A stretch of 64,000 nucleotides of DNA, taken from JBFMFR01 sp040752025 (GTDB lineage Bacteria; Chloroflexota; Anaerolineae; Anaerolineales; UBA4823). The stretch covers positions 1-64,000 of the forward strand of contig JBFMFR010000017.1 in assembly GCA_040752025.1 (NCBI GenBank). The letters run 5' to 3'. The notes under the pieces were generated by a model that was given only the letters and a program-made list of their open reading frames with translations, was not told where the DNA came from and did no database searches. Positions 40,418-48,092 of this stretch are shown here, piece after piece (the first letter of the stretch is position 1; each line of letters begins with the position of its first letter). Both the position numbers and the translations under genes were made by a program.

Positions 40418-41215
40418 CTATTGGCCCAAGAAGTGCTTGACGGCCAGTTGGTCGATGAAGCCTTCCGCCTGAAGCTTCTGGATGATTTCGTTCATCGCCG
40501 CGGCCAGTTCTTTATCGTCGTTCGGGATGACGATGTTCATCGGCCCGCTGGAGAGCACAGCGTGGTAGGTGATCTTCAAGCCGCCCACCTGCTTGGCCAG
40601 GGCCTGAGCTGGCACGTAATCCATCATCACCACATCGATGCGCCCAGACTTGAGGTCCAGAGCAGCCTGGTCGGCGCGGTCGTAGCGGAACAGGTTGCTT
40701 TCTGCCAGCTTGCCGGTATCCACCAGGTTCTCAGTTAGCCAGCTATCCTGGGTAGTGCCGGTCTGCACACCCACTTTGTACTGCGACACATCTTCCGGCT
40801 GGTTGATCTGCCCGCCGAAGCTTTCTGCCACCATGAAGCAGTCCTCAGAGGTGTAATAGGCGATGGTGAAGTCGATCTTCTCGTCACGCTCTTCCGAGTA
40901 GTTGAAGGCCGAGATCGAGGCGTCGATCTTGCCTTCCTGTACGGCGGCGATCAGGCTGTCGAAGGGCATATCTACCCACTCCAGCTTGACTCCCATGCGC
41001 TTGGCGATCTCGTTCATCAGGTCAATATCGAAACCGACCTTATTCCCGCTGCTGTCCACCGATTCGAACGGCGGGTAGTCTGCAGATGTGCCGACTTTAA
41101 TCACGCCAGCCTGTTTGATTGCCTCCAGGTGGCTGGCCGGCTGCTTGGGCCCGCAAGCCGGTAGCATCGTGATCAACGTGACGACCAGCAGCAGAATGAA
41201 GAGTTTGTGTTTCAT
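40418..41215 (-). CDS. ABC solute-binding lipoprotein, polar amino acid type (family 3)
   Basis: A 265-residue lipoprotein: LLLVVTLITMLPAC is the lipobox, then IKVGTSADYPPFESVDSSGN and VGFDIDLMNEIAKRMGV, the family 3 signature, and YKVGVQTGTTQDSW in the hinge region. It captures a polar solute outside the cell for the two permeases and ATPase downstream. Adenosine deaminase at the operon end makes a nucleoside-related ligand worth considering, but the fold points to amino acids. Confidence 0.92.
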   Translation of the reverse strand: MKHKLFILLLVVTLITMLPACGPKQPASHLEAIKQAGVIKVGTSADYPPFESVDSSGNKVGFDIDLMNEIAKRMGVKLEWVDMPFDSLIAAVQEGKIDASISAFNYSEERDEKIDFTIAYYTSEDCFMVAESFGGQINQPEDVSQYKVGVQTGTTQDSWLTENLVDTGKLAESNLFRYDRADQAALDLKSGRIDVVMMDYVPAQALAKQVGGLKITYHAVLSSGPMNIVIPNDDKELAAAMNEIIQKLQAEGFIDQLAVKHFLGQ

Positions 41216-41413
41216 ACTTTCTTATGCCTCCTAAGGGTTTGGATTGGATTCGTGGTGGATTGCCAGCCGGCGCTCTACGCCGGTCTAGCAGTGCATCCAT
41301 CTCTTTGACTTTATACCATAATTTTTCAAGTCTCTAGTGCTTTTTGTCACATCTTTCCCAGATAATTGTTTCCTCGTGTAATACTACCGGGTCCCCCAGG
41401 GAAAATAAAAAGT

Positions 41414-41441
41414 TGCCGGAGCCTTTGCAAAGGCTCCGGCA
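41414..41441 (-). terminator. Rho-independent terminator of the three-repeat secreted protein gene
   Basis: GCCGGAGCCTTTG pairs perfectly with CAAAGGCTCCGGC; on the minus strand AACTTTTTATTTT follows. It lies just after the stop at 41460. Confidence 0.9.
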
Positions 41442-41459
41442 GCCAGAATGGAACAGCAA

Positions 41460-43436
41460 CTATGGACAGGTCAATGAGACATCATCCACCGTCATCGAGG
41501 TGACGCCACCCCAGCCGTTGTTGTACGTGCCCCATTGCAGGCGGAGCGACCACCCGGCGTAAGGCGTCAGGTCGATCACTACCGGCTCCCACCACTGGTC
41601 GTTCTCCCGCTGCCACAACAGCGTATCGATCCAGTTCCCGAAGATATCCAATACCAGTAAGTACTGCACATCGTTCCAGCCCGTGTCACCACTGATCGAA
41701 TACTCATAGAATGTAAGTGTATATGGCCCAGCCCCCAGTGGGATCGAAACCGCCTGGCCGAAATCGGAATAGCTGTAGGTGTTGTGCGAGAGGTAATAGA
41801 TGCCGCTGCGCATTGAGCGCGCCCCGGTGTGCGAGAGCAGCGAAGTATAACCGGCTGTATAGGCCGTGGCAGGGGCGTACCAGGCCAGGTTGCTCTCGAA
41901 ACCGCCGTTGGTGATCAATTCGCAGGTCGGCGGCGGGACGATGCCCGTACAGGTATCCAGGTAGGCGTCATCCACGTACATCACCGTGCGGCCATTGAAA
42001 CCATCGTTATAAACGCCGAACACAATCCGGATGGTTTGTCCAGCGAAAGCAGTCAGGTCGTACTGCCGGTTGATCCATTTGTGGTTCTGGCTGGCCTGCT
42101 CCCACAACAGGTAATGGTAGTTGTTCCAGGCATCGATCACGTAGATGTACTGGGCGTCTGCCCCATTGGGCGCCTGCAGCTTATCCCCACCCATTTCGCT
42201 CAGCGCGGTTAGCGAGGGCGTCCAGGGTTCCTCGGTTTGCGGGTAGAGCCAAACATTCATGCGAGCATATGTGCTTAGGGCCGGGATCGCCACTGTCTGG
42301 TAGACATTCGAAAAACTCGACACGTTGTGAGTGGATTCGAGTGGGATACCCGCACGCATCGCATACCACCCGCTGTGAGCATAACTGGAAGTGTACTGAG
42401 CCGGGTATGCAGATGGAGCGCTGACCCAGCCGGTTCCCACGCTTTCGAAATTAGGATTGACAAATTGCTGGCTGCAACTCGGGATCATAAGTGGCGCGTC
42501 GCAAATCGCCAGACCAACGTCATCGACGTACATCGCCGTGACGCCATCAACGCCATCGCTGTAAACGCCAATTTCGATCTTGATACTTGAGCCAGCCCAT
42601 TTGGATAGGTCGAACAAGCGCTTTTGCCACACCCGGTCATCCCGGCGGTTCCAATTGATAATCTCCAGGATGGCATCAGTGCTATCCAAGACCATGATGT
42701 ACTGGGCATCGAAGGTAGTAATCGAGGTGGTACCATTGAGCTTATCGGCGGGTGCGGGCGCTTTGAACTTTTCGCCAACCGGCATCGAAGGCAACTGCCC
42801 ATTGGGGACCTCGCTGGTCATGGTATAGACCCATACACGCAAATTCACCCAATTGGCTGCGGCCGGGATATTGATTAACGGTGTGCGCACATAAGAGTAG
42901 CCCCAGACATCCGGGCCAACGGTGAGGCCAGTCTTGGCCGACCAGGCATCCTTATGACTGAAACCATTGACATAAGATGCGCCGCCGCCTAACGCCCACC
43001 AGCCGCCCGCCTCAAAGCCAATATCCCCGATCCCCTGCACACAGGCCATCGAGCTGGTGAAATCCTGGTCAGTCATGTCCCCAGCCATATTCAATTCCAA
43101 CACTGCCGGCTCAAACACGTATTCATCCTTGATGACGGTGATCGAATTCAGGCCAGCTCTCACCCGCATGGCATAATCGCCATTGGCATCTGTGGTAGTG
43201 GTGTTGCCATCCTTGTCGGTCACCGTGGCCCCGGGGAGCGGGTTGCTGTTCGAGTCTAGCACCCGGCCCGACACCTGGTAGGGGCCCATCGGAACGACCA
43301 CCATTGGCACATACACCTGACTGGCAAATTCAGGGGCTTTGTCCTGTGGTTGCACCGAAGCAGCCACGTTGAAGGACGAAGAAAAGGTAGTCAGGAGCAC
43401 TGCAACAACCATTAGAATACGAAAGTTTTTTTTCAT
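41460..43436 (-). CDS. Secreted protein with a CarboxypepD_reg-like domain and three beta-sandwich repeats
   Basis: A 658-residue exported protein. The signal (ILMVVAVLLTTFSSSFNVAA) is followed by a regulatory-like domain (about 50-130, YQVSGRVLDSNSNPLPGATV and TTTDANGDYAMRV), then three related units of roughly 170 residues, each beginning with NPNFES/GFE-type motifs and ending in a YVDD/TVDD strand (TAMYVDDVGLAIC, TVMYVDDAYLDTC, TSMTVDDVSLTC). The repeats look like carbohydrate-binding jelly rolls, each with AQYIxVLD and a Trp-rich strand. ATG 43436 follows GGAGA. It has a strong terminator and no linked genes; probably a cell-surface binding protein. Confidence 0.75.
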   Translation of the reverse strand: MKKNFRILMVVAVLLTTFSSSFNVAASVQPQDKAPEFASQVYVPMVVVPMGPYQVSGRVLDSNSNPLPGATVTDKDGNTTTTDANGDYAMRVRAGLNSITVIKDEYVFEPAVLELNMAGDMTDQDFTSSMACVQGIGDIGFEAGGWWALGGGASYVNGFSHKDAWSAKTGLTVGPDVWGYSYVRTPLINIPAAANWVNLRVWVYTMTSEVPNGQLPSMPVGEKFKAPAPADKLNGTTSITTFDAQYIMVLDSTDAILEIINWNRRDDRVWQKRLFDLSKWAGSSIKIEIGVYSDGVDGVTAMYVDDVGLAICDAPLMIPSCSQQFVNPNFESVGTGWVSAPSAYPAQYTSSYAHSGWYAMRAGIPLESTHNVSSFSNVYQTVAIPALSTYARMNVWLYPQTEEPWTPSLTALSEMGGDKLQAPNGADAQYIYVIDAWNNYHYLLWEQASQNHKWINRQYDLTAFAGQTIRIVFGVYNDGFNGRTVMYVDDAYLDTCTGIVPPPTCELITNGGFESNLAWYAPATAYTAGYTSLLSHTGARSMRSGIYYLSHNTYSYSDFGQAVSIPLGAGPYTLTFYEYSISGDTGWNDVQYLLVLDIFGNWIDTLLWQRENDQWWEPVVIDLTPYAGWSLRLQWGTYNNGWGGVTSMTVDDVSLTCP

Positions 43437-43590
43437 GCGCTTTCTCTCCATACTTGAAAAGTGCGTAAACTATGTTCCAGAGGTGGTTGCGCTTGCCTGT
43501 GAAAAACAAGTCCCACCCACTTTTATTTTAGATACCTCGTCTTCTTTTTGGCGTAAAACTACGATAAATTCGAAATAACAACACCCTTAC

Positions 43591-43631
43591 AAAAAATCGC
43601 CTGGCGAGCGTTACCTAGTTCGCCGGGCGAT
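43591..43631 (-). terminator. Rho-independent terminator of the 129-residue membrane gene
   Basis: ATCGCCTGGCGA and TCGCCGGGCGAT form a 12-position stem (one G-T or mismatch) around a short loop; on the minus strand TTTTTTG follows. Confidence 0.8.
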
Positions 43632-43654
43632 GATGAAAAGCTGCCACCTGGCAG

Positions 43655-44044
43655 CTAAGCCGAGCGCAAGAAACGAGCGATCGCCAGCGTGACTGGCAGC
43701 ATGAAAATCCCCACCCCGAAAGCGATCAACCCCACCAGACCAGAATCGCGTACACCCTGCGACCAATCCATGCTCCCCGGTGCACGGTTGATCAAGACAC
43801 CGATCAGCGATACCTCGAATGCCACGAAGCCTAGCAGCAGCGCCGCCAGCAGAATCGCCAGCCACTGGCGGCGATACCAGGCGTAGCGGTAAATCAACAC
43901 GCCGCCGCCCAGCAGCGGCAACAGCGCTGCAAAGAAGAATAACCCACAACGCCCGGCTGTATCGAACCCGGCCAACAGCCCATAGATCAACCAGAACAAC
44001 AGGAATACGCCCAGCGGTATGAGAGTTCGTCTGGAAATTTTCAT
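43655..44044 (-). CDS. Four-helix membrane protein, unknown
   Basis: A 129-residue protein with four hydrophobic segments: LIPLGVFLLFWLIYGLLAG, CGLFFFAALLPLLGGGVLIY, WLAILLAALLLGFVAFEVSL and LVGLIAFGVGIFMLPVTLAI. A soluble loop of about 15 residues (NRAPGSMDWSQGVRDSG) separates the last two. No family is recognised. Its start lies six bases after the M20 peptidase stop, so it may be the second cistron of that unit. Confidence 0.6.
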   Translation of the reverse strand: MKISRRTLIPLGVFLLFWLIYGLLAGFDTAGRCGLFFFAALLPLLGGGVLIYRYAWYRRQWLAILLAALLLGFVAFEVSLIGVLINRAPGSMDWSQGVRDSGLVGLIAFGVGIFMLPVTLAIARFLRSA

Positions 44045-44050
44045 CTCACA

Positions 44051-45403
44051 TCACTCTGATGCGCAACAAAATTCGCTGACCACTTCCCACAGTGCGGGTA
44101 AACCAGTACGGATCGCGGACAATGGCAAGCGTTCATCGTGGCCGTGTGCCAGTTTGGCAATTGAAAAGTCCTGAGGCATTACCCCGGGTGTAAATCCATA
44201 TACGGTGATGCCGGCTTTCTGGTACTCGCAGGCATCGGTCGCGCCCGGCATCAACATTGGCACCACAACGCCCTGCGGATCCATCCGCCGGGTGGCTTGC
44301 TCCAACAAACGATACAGAGGTGTATCCATCGAGAAAGATGCTCCCGAGGAAGTGATCAGCGGTTCAAGCTCCAACTTATCCCCGGTGATGGCGCGGATTT
44401 CGCGCATGGCATCCTGCATAGTCTGGCCCGGCAGCAAACGGCAGTCCAGGTCCGCATGGGCCGTAGATGGGATCACGTTGACCTTTGTGCCAGCCTGCAA
44501 CATCGTCGCACTGACCGAGTTGGTCAACATCGCCCCGAACAATGATCTGGCTTCAGCCGGCAAGCGCGGCAGCAAGAAACCTGCCAGGCGCGGGCTGCGC
44601 ATCAGCCCGATCAACGTTCCGAGCGGGAAGCGCATTTGGCTGGCCATTCCATCCAGCATACGCTTCATCGGAGGCGTTATGTGCACCGGCAAATGACCCG
44701 CCCTGCGCAAGCGTTCCAGGCCCTGCGCCAGGTGCAGCACGGCGTTATCCTCATGGGGCATCGAGCCATGTCCCGGACGCCCCTGTGTGGTAGCGCGCAT
44801 CCAGCACACGCCTTTCTCCGCCACCTGGATGGGGTACAGGCGCACCCCAGCCAGGAAAATTGTCATCGCACCGCCCTCGTTCAGCGCGAATTCAGCGTCG
44901 ATCAGATCGCGATGCTCTTCCACTAAGAAGCGAGAACCGTACTTGAAGCCCGCTTCCTCATCTGCAATCGCAGCAAAGATCAAATCGCGTTTGAGCGGCA
45001 GTTTCTGCCGGTAAGCCAGCAAAAAAGTCTGCAAATAGCGGGCCACATCCCCTTTCATATCGACCGTGCCGCGTCCCCATACACAGCCATCCACCACTTC
45101 GCCCCCAAAAGGGTCCCGTGACCAGTACTGGCGCTCGACCGGCACCACATCCACGTGCCCGGTGAGCAGCAATGGGCGCTGCGAGCCATCGCCGCGCAGG
45201 CGCGCCACCAGGTTGGCTCGCCCCGGTGCAGCTTCTAAAATCGTATAATCCCCCTCTGGGAAACCTTCCTGATCCAGAATCGACTTGATCACCTGGATGG
45301 CAGGCATCTCATTGCCTGGTGGATTGACCGTCTCTGCCTGAACCAGATGCACCAGGTTGCGGACTGTTTCATCTGTGGCTGCATCCCAATTGATCGTTTG
45401 CAT
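44051..45403 (-). CDS. M20-family metallopeptidase/deacylase
   Basis: A 450-residue zinc hydrolase of the ArgE/DapE/CPG2 type. LLLTGHVDVVPVE (first ligand His and adjacent Asp), GRGTVDMKGDVA (bridging Asp), AAIADEEAGFKYG (catalytic Glu pair) and HGHDERLPL near the end (last His) are visible. The domain between about 190 and 310 is the dimerisation lid. ATG 45403 follows AGGAG; the frame is open to 45490 but that region is the divergent promoter area of the kinase gene. It could remove N-terminal residues or deacylate amino acids; substrate not predictable. Confidence 0.88.
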   Translation of the reverse strand: MQTINWDAATDETVRNLVHLVQAETVNPPGNEMPAIQVIKSILDQEGFPEGDYTILEAAPGRANLVARLRGDGSQRPLLLTGHVDVVPVERQYWSRDPFGGEVVDGCVWGRGTVDMKGDVARYLQTFLLAYRQKLPLKRDLIFAAIADEEAGFKYGSRFLVEEHRDLIDAEFALNEGGAMTIFLAGVRLYPIQVAEKGVCWMRATTQGRPGHGSMPHEDNAVLHLAQGLERLRRAGHLPVHITPPMKRMLDGMASQMRFPLGTLIGLMRSPRLAGFLLPRLPAEARSLFGAMLTNSVSATMLQAGTKVNVIPSTAHADLDCRLLPGQTMQDAMREIRAITGDKLELEPLITSSGASFSMDTPLYRLLEQATRRMDPQGVVVPMLMPGATDACEYQKAGITVYGFTPGVMPQDFSIAKLAHGHDERLPLSAIRTGLPALWEVVSEFCCASE

Positions 45404-45504
45404 GCATGGCTCCTGTGTAAAAGAAAGATAAAATCGTTTTTTCGTCAACTTGCAGATTATAATAGAGAAGTAGTGCCCAAGCGTACCCAACAGGGATACA
45501 AATT

Positions 45505-47241
45505 GTGACTGGAAACCCGTTGATCATTTTCTCGCTTTTACTTGCGGCGACCGGCATTTCGATTATTGCCGCGTTTTTTGCGTGGACGCGTCGGGGTATG
45601 CCCGGCGCCAGCGCCTTCTTGCTGCTGAATTTAGCGATCATTGTGTGGACCCTGACCAGCGCCCTGGAAAAAATCCCTGCCGACATCTCTACCCGCATCA
45701 TGATTTCTAAGTTCCAATACCTGGGCATCACCAGCGTTGGTCCCCTGTGGCTGCTCTTCTGCCTCTCCTACACCCAGCAAGAGCATCGTTTGGGCCGCAC
45801 CGCTAAGCTGGCTCTATGGGCCATCCCAATCATTACCTGCGTTCTGGTTGCCATCAACGAACACCATGGCCTGATCTGGCCACAGGTGCTGGCAGTTTCG
45901 AATGTACCTGGCTCACCCCTGGTTTATGAACATGGAGCCTGGTTCTGGGTTTCGACCGCCTATTTATACATTTTGTTATTGGCCGGCTCCATCTTGCTCG
46001 TCCGGGCTTTTGTGCGTTACCCACAGATTTACAAGCGCCAGTCTGCGATCATTCTGGTCGGCGCGGCGATCCCCTGGATCGGCAACGTGATCTACCTGCT
46101 CGGGCTCAGCCCTGTTCATGGCCTGGACCTGACGCCAATTGGCTTTACTCTGTCGGGTATGATCATCGCCTGGGGCATTTTCCGCCTGAAGCTTTTCGAC
46201 CTGGGGCCCATTGCGCGTACCGCCATCGTCGAAATGATGATCGATGGCATCATCGTCTTTGATGCAGGCGGCCAGATCATCGATATCAATCCCAAGGCCA
46301 AAGAGATGCTGGACCTACCCCAGGGCCTGCCCCTGGAACACAGCGAGCAGGCTCTCGTCCAGAGATGGCCAGATTTGGTAGAGCACTATCGCGATGTTCC
46401 ACAGATCCAGACCGAAATCCACCTGAATAGCTCCATCCAGCGCGATCTTGAGATGCGTATAACCTCTTTACAGGATCAGCGCGGGGGTTTCCTGGGCCGG
46501 CTGGTCATGTTGCGCGACATCACCGACCAAAAGCAGTTGGAGAAACTACGCGATATCCTCACTCAGACCATCGTACACGATCTTCGCAATCCACTGACTG
46601 TCATCTCGACTTCATTGGAAATCCTGAGGACGCCATCTTTGGATGGAGATAGCCTCTCAGAAGAACAAGATCAGGTGCTGGAGATCGCCAGTGTAAACGT
46701 TCAGCGCATGTCCGACCTGATCAGTTCGATCCTGGACATCAGCCGCATGGAACAGGGCAGCATGCCTGTGCGGCGCGCTCCCTTTGCATTGGCCATCCTG
46801 GCAACGAACGCCATCGACCTGCAATCGTTACTGGCCGATTCGAAAAATCTGCGGCTGGAAAACAATGTCTCAAGAGACCTTCCGCAAGCGCTCGGCGATG
46901 CCGCTTTGATCCAACGTGTCCTGCAGAACCTGCTCGACAACGCCGTCAAATTCACCCCTGATGGCGGCACTGTCCAGGTCAATGCCAGTTATCAGCCCGA
47001 AGAACACCAGATCGTCGTGGAAATTTGCGATACCGGGCTAGGCATTCCTACCGAGTTACAGCCGCGCCTGTTCCAGAAATTCGTCGCCGGCACCCACAGC
47101 CGCAGCGGGAGTGGACTGGGCCTGGCTTTTTGCCGGCTGGCAGTCGAAGCGCATGGGGGAAGTATTTGGATCGAAAGCGAAAACAACTCAGGAACGAAGT
47201 TCGTTTTCACGCTACCCGCGGTTGTTTTGGAGCCAGCCTGA
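45505..47241 (+). CDS. Sensor histidine kinase with N-terminal 7TM region
   Basis: A 578-residue membrane kinase starting at GTG 45505. Seven helices (about 5-225) form the histidine-kinase-7TM input module, followed by a PAS domain (about 235-345, AIVEMMIDGIIVFDAGGQIIDINPKAKEM). HisKA (about 350-415) has IVHDLRNPLTVIST with the phospho-acceptor His. HATPase_c (about 455-575) has NLLDNAVKFTPDGG (N box), DTGLGIP (G1) and GSGLGLAF (G2). No response regulator is adjacent, but two lone receivers occur elsewhere in the window. Divergent from the M20 gene. Confidence 0.9.
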   Translation: MTGNPLIIFSLLLAATGISIIAAFFAWTRRGMPGASAFLLLNLAIIVWTLTSALEKIPADISTRIMISKFQYLGITSVGPLWLLFCLSYTQQEHRLGRTAKLALWAIPIITCVLVAINEHHGLIWPQVLAVSNVPGSPLVYEHGAWFWVSTAYLYILLLAGSILLVRAFVRYPQIYKRQSAIILVGAAIPWIGNVIYLLGLSPVHGLDLTPIGFTLSGMIIAWGIFRLKLFDLGPIARTAIVEMMIDGIIVFDAGGQIIDINPKAKEMLDLPQGLPLEHSEQALVQRWPDLVEHYRDVPQIQTEIHLNSSIQRDLEMRITSLQDQRGGFLGRLVMLRDITDQKQLEKLRDILTQTIVHDLRNPLTVISTSLEILRTPSLDGDSLSEEQDQVLEIASVNVQRMSDLISSILDISRMEQGSMPVRRAPFALAILATNAIDLQSLLADSKNLRLENNVSRDLPQALGDAALIQRVLQNLLDNAVKFTPDGGTVQVNASYQPEEHQIVVEICDTGLGIPTELQPRLFQKFVAGTHSRSGSGLGLAFCRLAVEAHGGSIWIESENNSGTKFVFTLPAVVLEPA

Positions 47242-47246
47242 TCGAT

Positions 47247-48092
47247 TCAATCGCTCACCGCGCCGAATAAAAGACAATCCAGCAGATAGCGCTGCAAAAC
47301 CAGAAAGATCAGCACCACCGGAGCGCTCATCATGATCGCCAGGGCCGATAGATTGCTCCAGGAAACCAGCGCCGATCCCAGCGCTCCCGATATGGCCATC
47401 GCCAGGGTGACGTTGGTGCTGCGTTCAACGAACAACCACCCCATTGCAAATTCCGAGTAACCGATCAGGAAAGCAATCAACGCGGCAACTGCGATCGAGG
47501 GCAAGGCAATCGGCAAAGAAACGCTCCAGAAGCTGGCCAGCGGTGAGGCGCCATCTAAGAAAGCAGCTTCTTCCAATTCCTTGGGCACTGCCTGGAAAGC
47601 CACGCGCATGTTCCAGATGCAAAACGGCATGGCAAAAGCGGTATACACAATCATCAGCCCCAGGAGCGTCGTGCGCAGGCCCAGGATCGTCAGCAGCATG
47701 TAAAGCGGCGTCATCAGCGCCACAGGCGGGAGCAGCGCCCCAACCAGCAACCCGAACAGGCCAGTCTGGCGGCCCGGGAACCGGTAGCGAGCAAAAGCAT
47801 AGGCCATGCTGGCCCCCAGGCCCACGGAAAACAGAGCCGCCCCGCCTGAGACGAGCAGGCTGTTCTTCAAAATCCCCAGGAACGGCAAAGACTGAGACGG
47901 GCGCTGCCACACCCGCTGGAAAACCTCCAGTGTGGGCTGCTCAGGCCACAGGCGGAAAGTAGTCGGCCAGCCTTTCACGCCGCCGTCGAAAGCCAGGTAC
48001 GCCAGGCCCCACACCGGCGCCAGCACGAACAGGGCGATCAGCGCCAGCCCAAGCTGATATACGACTTGCTGCCAGGGACGCAACTTACGCAT
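47247..48092 (-). CDS. ABC sugar-transport permease, MalG type
   Basis: A 281-residue inner-membrane subunit with six helices: LALIALFVLAPVWGLAYLAF first, then LVSGGAALFSVGLGASMAYAFARYRF and the EAA loop ELEEAAFLDGASPLASFWSVSLPIALPSIA. This binding-protein-dependent carbohydrate permease needs an ATPase partner not found here. It overlaps the fusion permease gene by eight bases, forming a two-gene unit without a binding protein or ATPase in the window. Confidence 0.9.
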   Translation of the reverse strand: MRKLRPWQQVVYQLGLALIALFVLAPVWGLAYLAFDGGVKGWPTTFRLWPEQPTLEVFQRVWQRPSQSLPFLGILKNSLLVSGGAALFSVGLGASMAYAFARYRFPGRQTGLFGLLVGALLPPVALMTPLYMLLTILGLRTTLLGLMIVYTAFAMPFCIWNMRVAFQAVPKELEEAAFLDGASPLASFWSVSLPIALPSIAVAALIAFLIGYSEFAMGWLFVERSTNVTLAMAISGALGSALVSWSNLSALAIMMSAPVVLIFLVLQRYLLDCLLFGAVSD

